NCBI RefSeq assembly: GCF_020252395.1
Contig: NZ_JADCDB010000008.1
Span: 17,182-81,181, forward strand
Source: Aestuariivirga sp.
GTDB lineage: Bacteria > Pseudomonadota > Alphaproteobacteria > Rhizobiales > Aestuariivirgaceae
DNA length: 64,000 nucleotides
Direction: 5' to 3'
The position numbers were made by a program, and so were the translations under genes. The notes beneath the pieces were generated by a model. It was not told the origin of the DNA. It worked only from the letters and a program-made list of their open reading frames with translations, and searched no databases. Positions 36,810-45,881 of this stretch are shown piece by piece. How positions within the stretch are numbered: position 1 is the first letter of the stretch; each line of letters begins with the position of its first letter.

Positions 36810-37175
36810 TCAGCTCAGCATGTAGACGTTGCGCATGGTCTCGTGGACGGTGCAGGTGCCAATCCAGCCGGCCGGGAACAGCACCACCGTGCCCGGAACG
36901 ATCTCGATCACCTCACCCGACTCATGGGTATAGGTGGCACGGCCCGAGACGAAATGACAGAGCTCGTCCCGCGGGATTTCGAGCGGCCAGGCGCCCGGCG
37001 TGCATTGCCACAGGCCCACTTCCGGCTGGCCACCCGGCCCCTTGTGCAGCAGCACGCCGTCGCTCTTCGAATGGCCCGCGATGGGATTGGGCTGGTGGCC
37101 CCAGTCCTTGAGCGGCCCGGCATAGCCGGCCGGGCCTTCGAGATGGGGGGCGGAGGAAGAGAGGTTGGTGGGCAT
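36810..37175 (-). CDS. cupin-domain protein (DUF861-like), paralogue 1
   Basis: A 121-residue cupin, paralogue of the downstream gene. Shared positions include SSAPHL, GPLKDWG, the first cupin motif RDELCHFVSGRATYTHESGE and the second IEIVPGTVVLFPAGW, plus the same ending MRNVYMLS/IRKVYMIR. ATG 37175 shares its last base region with the stop of the glycosyltransferase gene, so the genes are coupled. The tandem pair may form a heterodimer or have diverged in substrate. Confidence 0.8.
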   Translation of the reverse strand: MPTNLSSSAPHLEGPAGYAGPLKDWGHQPNPIAGHSKSDGVLLHKGPGGQPEVGLWQCTPGAWPLEIPRDELCHFVSGRATYTHESGEVIEIVPGTVVLFPAGWIGTCTVHETMRNVYMLS

Positions 37176-38575
37176 CAGGCGAGTTTCCGGCGGGTGAGCG
37201 CGTCGATCACCTTGGCGGCCTTGGTGGGCCCGTGCTTCGAACGCATCTGGCGCGAGGTCTTCTTCAGCCGCGCCTTCATCTTCTTGTCGGTCAGCATCGC
37301 CATGATCTTCTGCTGCATCTCTTCTTCCGTCCACCGGTAACGGTCGAGCTTGAAGCCGTGGCCGGTTTCCTGCACGCGCGTCGCATTGTCATGGCCGTCC
37401 CAGACATAGGGCATGATGATCGCGGGCTTGCCGAAATAGAGGCACTCGGTGAAGGAGTTGTTGCCGCCGTGGTGAATCACCGCATCGACCTGCGGGATGA
37501 CCGAGGGCTGCGGGAACCAGCTGTCGATGATGACATTGGGCGGAATGTCCGCATACTGGTCCTTGTAGTCGCCGACATTGACCAGCGCCCGCACCGGCAT
37601 GTTGCCGAGCGCCGCGATGAGCCGCTTCAAAAGGTCCACATCGCCCGAGCCCAGCGAGCCGAAGCTCACATAGAGCAGCGGCTTGCCGTTGTTGGCCTTG
37701 AAGCGCGGCACGCCGTAGGGCTTGTCCTTCCTGACACAGCCCTCGAGATACTGGAACTGGCGCGCCGGCAGCTTGTGGCGGCGCTTGAACTTCACCGCAC
37801 TCGGATAAAGCAGGATGTTCATGTGCGGGCTCGCCTCGAAGAACTGGCCCAGCGGGTACTTCCGCTCGCCCACCGAGGCGAGGAAACGGTTGAATTCCTC
37901 GTGGATCGGCTTGATCACCGCGTTGAAGTGCTTGCGATAGGCGGCATGGGCCTTCTTGTCCTTGGCGCCGGCGCCCGACAGGTGAGGCGGAATGTCCGGA
38001 TCCTCGATCTCGTTTTCCGAGCAGGAGATGATGCGCACCCAGGGCTTCTTGTTCTTCTTGGCGTAACGCTTGATCGCCGGGAACAGTATGACGTTATCGA
38101 CGCAGACCACATCGGGTTTCACCTGGTCGAGCACGCCCGGCAGGTCCTTCTCGGCCCATTTGGCGGTCTCGACGATCATGCTCCAGCAGTCCTTCACGTA
38201 AGTGTCGATCTGCTCATAGGGCGTCTTCCGGAAGTTGGGGATGTGGCCGTTGATGAAGTCAACCCAGAACTTCGCCATCTGCTCCGGCGGCAAGGGCTCC
38301 GACAGGTTCACAGCATGGGCCTCGAAGCCATAGCCCTTGTAGACGTCGAGGAAGCCGGGGTCGGAGAGGAACACCACCTTGTGGCCTATCTTTTCCAGCG
38401 CCTGGGCGATGCCCACTGAATTGAGCGCCGGGCCGAAGGCCGCCTCGGGGAAAAGTGCGATGACCTTCTTTGCCTTCTTGCGCGGCGTGGGCTTTTTCGC
38501 CCTCTTTTTTGCTGGGGCTGCTGCCCTGCGCGCCGCAGGCTTCTTCGCTGCCTTTTTCACTGCCGTCTTCGCCAT
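37175..38575 (-). CDS. GT1-type glycosyltransferase with histone-H1-like N-terminal tail
   Basis: A 466-residue protein. Residues 1-37 are almost only Lys, Ala, Arg and Pro (AKKAAKKPAARRAAAPAKKR and similar). The rest is a GT-B glycosyltransferase of the UDP-glycosyltransferase/macrolide GT type, with VSFGSLGSGDVDLL, and the donor-site motif VIHHGGNNSFTECLYFGKPA near the C-terminus. No signal peptide is present. The acceptor is unknown. It sits between a polyamine-type ABC importer and two cupins in one leftward operon, with 31 bases to the permease and overlap with the cupin. Confidence 0.8.
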   Translation of the reverse strand: MAKTAVKKAAKKPAARRAAAPAKKRAKKPTPRKKAKKVIALFPEAAFGPALNSVGIAQALEKIGHKVVFLSDPGFLDVYKGYGFEAHAVNLSEPLPPEQMAKFWVDFINGHIPNFRKTPYEQIDTYVKDCWSMIVETAKWAEKDLPGVLDQVKPDVVCVDNVILFPAIKRYAKKNKKPWVRIISCSENEIEDPDIPPHLSGAGAKDKKAHAAYRKHFNAVIKPIHEEFNRFLASVGERKYPLGQFFEASPHMNILLYPSAVKFKRRHKLPARQFQYLEGCVRKDKPYGVPRFKANNGKPLLYVSFGSLGSGDVDLLKRLIAALGNMPVRALVNVGDYKDQYADIPPNVIIDSWFPQPSVIPQVDAVIHHGGNNSFTECLYFGKPAIIMPYVWDGHDNATRVQETGHGFKLDRYRWTEEEMQQKIMAMLTDKKMKARLKKTSRQMRSKHGPTKAAKVIDALTRRKLA

Positions 38576-38606
38576 TCGCTTGCTCCCTGTTGTTCTGGCT
38601 GCTACG

Positions 38607-39383
38607 TCACGTTCCCGGCAGCCGGCCCCGGTTGAGGCGCTGGGCGGCGAGGATCATGACGAAGCTTAAGCCCATGACCACGGTGGCCATGGCATTGATT
38701 TCCGGCGTTACGCCGAAACGGATCATGGCATAGATCTGCATCGGCAGCGTGGTGGAGGACTGGCCCGCGCCCGCGGTGAAATAGGCGATGATGAATTCAT
38801 CGATCGACAGCGTGAAGGCGAGAAGCCCTCCTGCCAGCACCGAAGGGCCGATAAGCGGCAGTGTGATGCGGAAGAAAGTGGCAGCGGCGGAAGCGCCCAA
38901 ATCGCGCGAGGCCTCATTCAGCGACCAGTCATAGGATTTGAGCCTCGCGCGCACCACGGCGCAGACGAAGGCCAGATTGAACACAACATGCGCCATGACG
39001 ATCGAACGCAGGCCCAGCGTGAACTTGATGAGCGTGAAGAAGGAAAGGAGTGCGATCGCCAGCACGATGTCCGGAATGATCATCGGGGCGAAAAGCAGCG
39101 CCTCGCGCGCAGCCGAGCGTCTTGCCCGCTCCACCCCCAGCGCCAGCAGCGTGCCGAGCACGGTGGAAATCGCGGTGGCCCAGATCGCCACGACGAGGGA
39201 ATTCCAGGCGGCGCCGATGATCTTCGGGTTCTGCGCCAGCTTGCCATACCATTCGAGCGAGAAGCCGCCCCAGGCGGTGGGCATGCCAGAGCGGTTGAAG
39301 CTCAGCACCATCAGCACCGCGATGGGGAGATAGAGGAAGCCATAGACGGCGATGAGCCAGCCATTAAGCGCGCGCATGCTCAC
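38607..39383 (-). CDS. ABC transporter permease (PotC/YdcV type)
   Basis: A 258-residue inner-membrane permease of the spermidine/putrescine group, with about six helices. The EAA loop is EASRDLGASAAATFFRITLP. It overlaps the end of the partner permease by 20 bases (38607-39383 versus 39364-40227). Polyamines are the usual substrates of the family, but other cations are possible. No ATPase gene is present in the operon. Confidence 0.85.
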   Translation of the reverse strand: MSMRALNGWLIAVYGFLYLPIAVLMVLSFNRSGMPTAWGGFSLEWYGKLAQNPKIIGAAWNSLVVAIWATAISTVLGTLLALGVERARRSAAREALLFAPMIIPDIVLAIALLSFFTLIKFTLGLRSIVMAHVVFNLAFVCAVVRARLKSYDWSLNEASRDLGASAAATFFRITLPLIGPSVLAGGLLAFTLSIDEFIIAYFTAGAGQSSTTLPMQIYAMIRFGVTPEINAMATVVMGLSFVMILAAQRLNRGRLPGT

Positions 39384-40227
39384 CCCTTGCCCGAAGCGTT
39401 GCGATGGCCTGCGCGAAGAGCAGCAGCAGCATGAGGCCGATGAGCAGCGCGGAGAGGGCCGCCCCGAAGGGCCAGTCGCGTGCCGAGAGGAACTGGTCGT
39501 AGATGAGGTTGCCCACCATCTGGAACTTGCCGCCGCCCAGCAGGTCTGGCGTCACGAAATTGCCGACCGACAACACGAAGACGAAGACCGCACCCGCCGC
39601 CACGCCGGGCGCCGTCAAGGGCAGCGTGATGCGCAGGAAGGTCTGGGCTGCACCGGCGCCGAGGTCGCGCGAGGCTTCGGCATAGGAGGGGTCGAGCCGC
39701 TGCAGCGCGGAATAGATCGCGAGGATGACGAAGGGCGTGTAGCTGTAGACCAGCCCCAGCACCACGGCGGGCTTGGTATAGAGAAGCGTCAGCGGCTCGC
39801 TGCGCAGTCCCAGCCAGATAAGCAACGAGTTGATAAGCCCCGCCGGATTGAGCAGCACGATCCAGGCATAGGTGCGGATCAGGTAATTGGTCCAGAAGGG
39901 CAGGATCGCGAGGAAGAGGAGGGCCGTCTGCCGCGACGGCGGCGCCTTCACGATGGCATAGGCCGCCGGATAGCCGATGAGCAGCGCCGCAAGAGTCGAG
40001 ACCGCGGCGATGACGGCGCTATCGAGGAAGATCGAGAGATAGAGCGGGTCGAAGACGCGGGTGACGTTCTCGAGCGTCGGTGCTCCCCAGTCGATGCCGC
40101 CATAGATGCCGCGCTCGAAGAAGATCAGCACGAAGATCAGGAGGCAGGGCACGACCATCAGCAGGCCAAGCCACAACAGGCCTGGCAGCATCAGGAGCCA
40201 CGTGGCGGAGCGTGAGATCATGCGCAT
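39364..40227 (-). CDS. ABC transporter permease (PotB/YdcU type)
   Basis: A 287-residue inner-membrane permease, partner of the PotC-type protein encoded next. The EAA loop is EASRDLGAGAAQTFLRITLP. It has six or more hydrophobic helices and the DWGAPTLENVTRVFDP segment seen in PotB-like permeases. It lies 43 bases after the binding-protein gene in the same operon. Confidence 0.85.
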   Translation of the reverse strand: MRMISRSATWLLMLPGLLWLGLLMVVPCLLIFVLIFFERGIYGGIDWGAPTLENVTRVFDPLYLSIFLDSAVIAAVSTLAALLIGYPAAYAIVKAPPSRQTALLFLAILPFWTNYLIRTYAWIVLLNPAGLINSLLIWLGLRSEPLTLLYTKPAVVLGLVYSYTPFVILAIYSALQRLDPSYAEASRDLGAGAAQTFLRITLPLTAPGVAAGAVFVFVLSVGNFVTPDLLGGGKFQMVGNLIYDQFLSARDWPFGAALSALLIGLMLLLLFAQAIATLRARGEHARA

Positions 40228-40270
40228 GATCGCGGCTCCCCCGGCGAGGCCGGGAGAGCCGTTCTCGGGC

Positions 40271-41320
40271 TTACTTGGCAGCCATCACTTCGGACACGGT
40301 CTTGGAGAAGGCCTTCATGCCATTGCCCAGGTCGCGCAGCTGCTCGTATTTCAGGAGCTCCGCCGGGGTGATCGCCATGTTGGGGTATTTCTCGAACAGC
40401 GCCTTGTCCACCGTTTCCATGCCGGCCTTGTTGGGCGACTTGTACATGATGTTCTCGACCACCCACTTGCCGTTCTCGGCATTCATCACGAAGTCGATGA
40501 ACTTGGCCGCGGCCTCCGGGTTCTTGGAAGCCTTGGCGATCACCATGGTGTCGACCCACAGGTCGGAGCCTTCCTTGGGGATCACGTATTTGATCTCGGG
40601 CTTATCCGTGATGCCGTAATTGCACCAGCCGTCCCAGGCCTGCACCATGAGGGCTTCGCCCGAGACGAGCTTCGAATAGAAGGTGGTGTCGTCATAGGCC
40701 AGCAGGTTGCGTTTGGCGGCGATCAGCTGGTCGCGCACCTTGTCGAGGCTTGCCTGGTCTGTGGTGTTGACGGAGAGCCCGTTGGCCAGGAAGCCCGCAG
40801 CCATCAGCCAGCGGTCCGTCGACAGCATGGTGATCTTGCCCTTGAGGTCGTCCGTTGGCGTCAGCAGGCCGTTCCAACTGGTGGGCGCCGCCTTGACGAG
40901 GTCGGAGCGATAGCACAGCCCCGTGGTGCCCCAGGTATAAGGCACGGAGAAGGTGTTGCCTGGATCATGCTTCAGCTCGTTCGCCTCCGGATAGAGGTTG
41001 GCGAGGTTGGGGATCTTGGAATGGTCGATGGGGGCGAGCAGCCCCAGATTGTTCAGCGCTTCGGCAAAGGGCGATGACACGAAGAGCACGTCATAGCCCT
41101 CGCCGCCCGAGGCGGTGACCTTGCCCATGATCTCCTCATTGGTGGCGTGCACGGCAATCTCAAGGTCGATGCCAGTGGCGGCCTTGAACTTCTCCGCCAT
41201 GTCCTTGGGCATGTAGCCATCCCAGTTGGAGATGACGAGCTTCTCGGCGAAGGCCGCGGTGGACCCCGCGGCAAGCATCAGCGCGCCGGCGGCAAGCGAA
41301 AGCAAGGTCTTGAATGTCAT
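40271..41320 (-). CDS. polyamine-type ABC transporter substrate-binding protein
   Basis: A 349-residue periplasmic protein of the PotD/PotF group with a signal peptide ending at AFA (about residue 25). It has the family starts LVISNWDGYMPKDMAEKF and VPYTWGTTGLCYRSDL. GGAGGGAACGAC precedes ATG 41320. It is the first gene of the leftward six-gene operon and diverges from an Lrp-type regulator, which may control it. Confidence 0.87.
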   Translation of the reverse strand: MTFKTLLSLAAGALMLAAGSTAAFAEKLVISNWDGYMPKDMAEKFKAATGIDLEIAVHATNEEIMGKVTASGGEGYDVLFVSSPFAEALNNLGLLAPIDHSKIPNLANLYPEANELKHDPGNTFSVPYTWGTTGLCYRSDLVKAAPTSWNGLLTPTDDLKGKITMLSTDRWLMAAGFLANGLSVNTTDQASLDKVRDQLIAAKRNLLAYDDTTFYSKLVSGEALMVQAWDGWCNYGITDKPEIKYVIPKEGSDLWVDTMVIAKASKNPEAAAKFIDFVMNAENGKWVVENIMYKSPNKAGMETVDKALFEKYPNMAITPAELLKYEQLRDLGNGMKAFSKTVSEVMAAK

Positions 41321-41457
41321 GTCGTTCCCTCCACTTTTTTCTCGTGCTTTTGCACTCCCGGCGAGTGTAAGGGGATTTCGCAGAGGCTGTCGAGACCCGG
41401 CCGGCTGCCGTTGGGTCCGGTCTGGCCGCGCGAGCCCGGATGCGATAGAGCGACAGC

Positions 41458-41934
41458 ATGGACCTCGATGCCACCGACTGGAAGATCCTGCGCGAATTGC
41501 AGCGCCTTCATTCGCCGCAGGAAGGCCGCTTGACCAATGTCGAGCTGGCGAGCCGCGTCAGCCTGTCGCCGCGCCCTTGCCTCAGGCGGGTGCAGGCGCT
41601 GGAGAAGGCGGGCGTGATCGCCGGCTATCGCGCGCTGCCCGATGCTGCGGCGCTGGGCTTCACGGTAACGCTCTTCGCCTTCGCCGGGCTCAAGAGCCAG
41701 GCCGAAGCGGAGCTCCGTGCCGTCACGGCCCTCGTGGCGCAATGGCCCTGGGTGCGCGAGGCCTATGCGATTTCGGGCGAGGCGGATTTCCGCTTGAAGC
41801 TGGTGGCCCGCGGCCTGCCGTCGTTACAAAACGACATTATCCGTGACTTGACCTCCGCACCCAATGTGGAAAACGTCACGACCACGCTCATGCTGCGCGT
41901 GGCGAAATACGAGCCTGGAGTTCCCATTCCGTGA
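41458..41934 (+). CDS. Lrp/AsnC-family transcriptional regulator
   Basis: A 158-residue regulator. The N-terminal helix-turn-helix covers about residues 1-60 (LDATDWKILRELQRLH, then TNVELASRVSLSPRPCLRRV). The C-terminal RAM domain binds a small ligand, usually an amino acid. It overlaps the BenE gene by four bases (GTGA) and diverges from the ABC importer across 137 bases, so it may regulate both. Confidence 0.9.
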   Translation: MDLDATDWKILRELQRLHSPQEGRLTNVELASRVSLSPRPCLRRVQALEKAGVIAGYRALPDAAALGFTVTLFAFAGLKSQAEAELRAVTALVAQWPWVREAYAISGEADFRLKLVARGLPSLQNDIIRDLTSAPNVENVTTTLMLRVAKYEPGVPIP

Positions 41935-43115
41935 CCGAGACGGCCCTGAAGCGCGACCATTCCGGCTGGTTCAGCATTTTTTCCTCAACCCTCACCGCGG
42001 TTGTGGTGGGCTTCGCCTCGACCATCCTCGTCATCATGGAGGCCGCGCGCGCCGTGGGCGCCACGCCGACGCAGCAGGCCTCATGGGCCGCGGCGCTGTG
42101 CTTTGGCATGGCGGCCACCTCCTTCATCCTCTCCTGGCGCTACCGGATGCCGATGATCACCGCATGGTCGACGCCGGGCGCCGTGCTGATCGCCACGAGC
42201 GGCGGCGGGGTCACCTATTCCAATGCGCTTGGCGCCTTCGTCGTCGCCGGGGTGCTGATGGTGGTGGCGGGCCTCATCAAGCCCCTTGAAAAGGCGATCG
42301 AGAAAATCCCCGCACCCGTCGCCGCCGCCATGCTGGCGGGCGTGCTGCTGCGCTACACGCTGGGCGTTCCCGGCGCCGCCATGGCCATGCCCTGGGCGGT
42401 GCTGCCGCTGATCGTTGTGTTCTTTGGCTTGAGGCTTTCTTATCCGCTTTATGCCGTGCCGGTGGTCGTGGTGCTGGGCGTGGCGCTTGCCGCTTTTGGT
42501 GGTGGACTTACGGGCGATTGCTGCAGCTTCGGGATTACCGCGCTCGAATGGACGACGCCCAGCTTCGACTGGCAGATGATCCTGTCCATCGGCGTGCCGC
42601 TGTTCCTGGTCACCATGGCGTCCCAGAACCTGCCGGGCTTCGCGGTGCTGCGGGCGTCGGGCTATCAGCCGCCGGTGCAGCCCGCGCTCCTCGTCACCGG
42701 CATCGGCTCCACGATGATGGCGCCCTTCGGCAGCCATGCGATCAACATGGCGGCCATCACCGCCTCCATCGTGACGGGCCCCGACTGCCACCCGGACCCG
42801 AAGAAGCGCTGGCTCGTCGCCTATCCTTATTTCGTGCTCTACGGCCTGATCGGTCTCATGGCGGCGAGCTTCGTCCATGTGCTGGGCGCGCTGCCGAAGG
42901 ACCTCATCACGGCGATTGCCGGGCTTGCGCTGTTCTCGCCCCTCATGGGCGGCATCACCGCCATGATGAAGGAGCCCCGGGACATCGAAAGCGCGCTCGT
43001 CACCTTCCTTGTCACCGCCAGCGGCCTTACCATCCTAGGGGTCGGCTCGGCCTTCTGGGGGCTGGTGGCGGGGCTTGTGCTGTTCGGCGCGCGGCACCTG
43101 ATCCAGCGCGGCTGA
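41931..43115 (+). CDS. BenE-family benzoate/H+ symporter-like transporter
   Basis: A 394-residue membrane protein of the BenE family, with about 11-12 helices and segments such as WSTPGAVLIATSGGG and APFGSHAINMAAITASI, which are typical of the family. Known members take up benzoate. The start is GTG 41931, overlapping the Lrp stop by four bases, so it is translated together with the regulator. No aromatic degradation genes are adjacent. Confidence 0.87.
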   Translation: MTETALKRDHSGWFSIFSSTLTAVVVGFASTILVIMEAARAVGATPTQQASWAAALCFGMAATSFILSWRYRMPMITAWSTPGAVLIATSGGGVTYSNALGAFVVAGVLMVVAGLIKPLEKAIEKIPAPVAAAMLAGVLLRYTLGVPGAAMAMPWAVLPLIVVFFGLRLSYPLYAVPVVVVLGVALAAFGGGLTGDCCSFGITALEWTTPSFDWQMILSIGVPLFLVTMASQNLPGFAVLRASGYQPPVQPALLVTGIGSTMMAPFGSHAINMAAITASIVTGPDCHPDPKKRWLVAYPYFVLYGLIGLMAASFVHVLGALPKDLITAIAGLALFSPLMGGITAMMKEPRDIESALVTFLVTASGLTILGVGSAFWGLVAGLVLFGARHLIQRG

Positions 43116-43146
43116 TCCGGCGGGTTCTTGCGCACGTTCAAGGCGC

Positions 43147-43692
43147 ATGAGACACCTCATCCTCACTCTCTGTGCCCTTTTCTTTGCGAGCACCGCCGCC
43201 ATGGCCGAGACGACCGCCTATGACTTCACCCTGACAGGCATCGACGGCAAGCCCATGCCGCTTTCGCAGTTCAAGGGCCACCCGATGCTGATCGTCAACA
43301 CGGCGTCCGAATGCGGCTACACACCCCAGTACGAGGATCTCGAGAAGCTGTGGCTGGCCTACAAGGACAAGGGGCTCATCATCATCGGCGTGCCGTCCAA
43401 TGACTTCGGCCAGCAGGAGCCGGGCACGGCAAAAGAGATCGCGACCTTCTGCAAGGTAAACTACGGCGTTAGCTTCCCATTGGCCGACAAGGCGGTGGTG
43501 AAGGGCGACAATGCGATCCCGTTCTACAAGTGGGCGGGCGAGAAAGCCGGCATGATGGGCCGGCCGAAGTGGAACTTCCATAAATACTTGATCGGCGCTG
43601 ATGGCCGCTTGATCGACTGGTTCTCGACGCCGACGAAGCCGATGAGCCCGAAGATCACCGCCGCCGTCGATAAAGCGCTGGCCGGACGCTGA
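43147..43692 (+). CDS. exported glutathione peroxidase
   Basis: A 181-residue thiol peroxidase with a signal peptide ending at AMA (about residue 20), unlike most cytoplasmic bacterial members. The peroxidatic residue is Cys56 in NTASECGYTPQY. The catalytic tetrad is completed by Gln in PSNDFGQQEPG and Trp-Asn in KWNFHKYL. It probably reduces peroxides in the periplasm using thioredoxin-like reductants. It lies 31 bases after benE. Confidence 0.9.
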   Translation: MRHLILTLCALFFASTAAMAETTAYDFTLTGIDGKPMPLSQFKGHPMLIVNTASECGYTPQYEDLEKLWLAYKDKGLIIIGVPSNDFGQQEPGTAKEIATFCKVNYGVSFPLADKAVVKGDNAIPFYKWAGEKAGMMGRPKWNFHKYLIGADGRLIDWFSTPTKPMSPKITAAVDKALAGR

Positions 43693-43713
43693 CCCGCGCC
43701 GCGGTCACGCGGC

Positions 43714-43743
43714 TTGACACGATTACATGCATTCGTCATGCAT
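43714..43743 (+). promoter_or_regulatory. marR promoter with ATGCAT-N5-ATGCAT operator
   Basis: TTGACA at 43714-43719 is followed by ATGCAT (43727-43732), TCGTC, and ATGCAT (43738-43743). The operator is a perfect 17-base inverted repeat at the position of the -10 region. The same motif with one change occurs in the promoter of the MFS gene at 45889-45905, so the MarR protein likely binds both. Confidence 0.55.
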
Positions 43744-43761
43744 CTCGACGGAGGCGTCGTC

Positions 43762-44301
43762 ATGAGTGAAAAGGTCTTGCCCGCACGCCATGCGGCCAAT
43801 GTCATCGGCGCGTTGGCGCTCGGCCTCGCGGACCGGATGGTGGCGGAAACCGAGGCGCTGGTGGGGGCAGGGGCCAATGCCTCCGCCGCGCTCATCCTCA
43901 TCGGCAACCGGCCGGACCTTACGATCGACGCGCTCCGGCACGGCCTGCACCTCACCCATTCCGCCACGGTGCGGACGGTGACGCGGCTTAAGAATGCGGG
44001 GCTCGTCGAGAAGCGCTCCGGCAAGGATGCTCGTTCCGTCTACCTCCGCCTCAGCGCCAGTGGCAAGCGCGAGATGGCGCGTGCCCTTGCCCAGCGTGAG
44101 AAGATCTTGGCGGAGGCGCTGGCTGACCTTTCGGTGGAGGAGCGCGTGGCCATGGGCGCGCTGGCCGCCCGCGTGCTGCCGTGCCTCGCCCCCGATGCCG
44201 CGCGGGCAGAGGCCGTCTGCCGCCTGTGTGACGGCGGTCAGTGCCCCGATGACTTGTGTCCGCTCACGCCGGAGCGGCAGGTGGCGCACGGCGCTCAGTA
44301 A
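43762..44301 (+). CDS. MarR-family regulator with C-terminal Cys cluster
   Basis: A 179-residue regulator. The winged helix covers about residues 50-100 (LTIDALRHGLHLTHSATVRT, then KDARSVYLRLSASGKRE). The C-terminus has Cys153-x2-Cys156-x4-Cys161-x4-Cys166 (VCRLCDGGQCPDDLCP), which could bind metal or sense oxidation or thiol-reactive compounds. GGAGG lies seven bases before ATG 43762. An inverted repeat in its own promoter and one in the promoter of the convergent MFS gene suggest autoregulation and efflux control. Confidence 0.85.
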   Translation: MSEKVLPARHAANVIGALALGLADRMVAETEALVGAGANASAALILIGNRPDLTIDALRHGLHLTHSATVRTVTRLKNAGLVEKRSGKDARSVYLRLSASGKREMARALAQREKILAEALADLSVEERVAMGALAARVLPCLAPDAARAEAVCRLCDGGQCPDDLCPLTPERQVAHGAQ

Positions 44302-44744
44302 TAGATCATGAAGCTGCGCCAGGGAGCCTCGTCCGCGAGGAGCTCGCAGAGGGCGGCCGTCTCGGCATCGGCCTCCGGCACCAGGCAGCGCAGATGCGTC
44401 CAGTCCTCCGCCTCGCCATGGCGGATGATGGTGTTGAGCAGGATGTAGGCGAGGCCGTGGTGGCGGGCATGGGGCGCCACGTAAACACCATCGAGCAGGC
44501 CATAGCAGCGGCCGGACATAACCTCAAGCAGTTCCGCCACCACTGCGAAGCCCACCAGCTCGCCATTGACGAAACCGCCCCAGCACAGCACGTCGCGTTG
44601 TGCCAGCAGGGCCGGGGCGAAGCCGCCGTGGACCTGCTCGTCCTCGCTGTCGAGGATTTCCGCGGCATAGGCCCGGCGCAGCCTTTCCAGGCCCGGGCCA
44701 TCCTCAAGCGCCAGACGCCGGATGACGCGGTTCACGAGCCTCAC
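44295..44744 (-). CDS. GNAT-family N-acetyltransferase
   Basis: A 149-residue acetyltransferase. The acetyl-CoA-binding motif region reads YGLLDGVYVAPHARHHGLAY, followed by a helix, as in the GNAT fold. The acceptor is unknown. The start is GTG 44744, overlapping the MFS stop by four bases (GTGA), so it is coupled to the efflux gene and may modify the same compound. Its 3' end overlaps the end of the convergent marR gene by seven bases. Confidence 0.85.
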   Translation of the reverse strand: MRLVNRVIRRLALEDGPGLERLRRAYAAEILDSEDEQVHGGFAPALLAQRDVLCWGGFVNGELVGFAVVAELLEVMSGRCYGLLDGVYVAPHARHHGLAYILLNTIIRHGEAEDWTHLRCLVPEADAETAALCELLADEAPWRSFMIYY

Positions 44745-45874
44745 GATGTCGCTTCCTCCCGCCTGCGGTGCAACACGCCCAGTGCATGAAGCCCGATCGC
44801 CGCGACGCCGAGCAGCGGCAGGCCCGCAGCACCCGCGGCCTCGACGCTGGCGCCGCCCATCACGCCGCCGAAGGTGCTGCCCAGCGCATAGGCCATGGAA
44901 TAGCAGGCGGCGACCGAGGCCAGCGCGCCCTGGGCATAGCGCGCCCCGAGGATCACCAGCGACACGCTGTACATGCCGATGATGGCGCCGCCCGCGACGA
45001 AGCATGCGGCAAGTGCGGTGGCATGGGAGCGCGTTCCCGCCAGCAGCAGCAGCATGCTGGCGAACGCTCCGGTGGATACCAGTCGCAACAGACGCGGGCG
45101 ATCGAAGCGGTCGCTGGCGAGGCCCAGCGGCAGGGCCAGCGATATGGCGCCGAGCGACAGCGCGATCAACAGCGACAACGCACCTTTCTCCCCGAAGCCC
45201 GCCTTCTGCCCGAAGATCGGCAGCATGGTGTAAAGGGCAGTCTCGACGAGGCCGGTGACGAAGGCCACTGAGATCAGCGGCAGCGCCTTCCGCGCCACGC
45301 CAAGGTCGAGGCGGCCGGCCTCGGCGCTGGCCTGCGGCTGCGGCAGGAAAAGCGTGGCGATGCCGCCCGCCAGCGCCATCAGCACCATAACGCCGATCGG
45401 CAGCGGCCCGGCAAAGCCCAGCGCGATGACGAGTCCGGGACCGGTCATGAAGCCGATGGAATAACAGAACTGGAACGTCGCATTGGCGCGGCCGCGGGCG
45501 TCGTCCGGCACGATGGCGTTGAGCCAGGCCTCGGTGAGAATCCACAGGCTGCCCAGCGCCACGCCCAGCACCAGCCGCGACAGGCACCAGCCGACGAAGC
45601 CCGGCCCGGTGGCCAGCGCGCCGATTGCCAGCGCCGCCATGGCGAAGCACAGGACGGTGTAGTTGCGATAGCCCGCCCGCGCGATCAACCATGGCACGAA
45701 GGGCCCGATGAGGAAAACGCCCAGCCCGCCGAGCGTGGCGTTGAGGCCGATCAGGCTGTCGCTCATCCCCATCTGCTGCAGGTTCAGCGCATAGATGGGG
45801 TGGCTGAGGCCAAACACCATCGCCTCGAGAAGGCCAATGGCGGAAAGCAGGGCCATGCGCAGGGGCAGCGGCAT
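44741..45874 (-). CDS. MFS efflux-type transporter, YcaD-like
   Basis: A 377-residue inner-membrane transporter with about twelve helices. The YcaD-type motif TEAWLNAIVPDDARG lies near residue 107, and the second-half loop LASDRFDRPR fits the MFS signature. It is related to the transporter at 1444-2661. It starts only seven bases after its -10 region, so the message is probably leaderless. The promoter holds the ATGCAT operator, pointing to control by the MarR protein at 43762. It is coupled to the GNAT gene. Confidence 0.85.
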   Translation of the reverse strand: MPLPLRMALLSAIGLLEAMVFGLSHPIYALNLQQMGMSDSLIGLNATLGGLGVFLIGPFVPWLIARAGYRNYTVLCFAMAALAIGALATGPGFVGWCLSRLVLGVALGSLWILTEAWLNAIVPDDARGRANATFQFCYSIGFMTGPGLVIALGFAGPLPIGVMVLMALAGGIATLFLPQPQASAEAGRLDLGVARKALPLISVAFVTGLVETALYTMLPIFGQKAGFGEKGALSLLIALSLGAISLALPLGLASDRFDRPRLLRLVSTGAFASMLLLLAGTRSHATALAACFVAGGAIIGMYSVSLVILGARYAQGALASVAACYSMAYALGSTFGGVMGGASVEAAGAAGLPLLGVAAIGLHALGVLHRRREEATS

Positions 45875-45881
45875 GCTGGTT

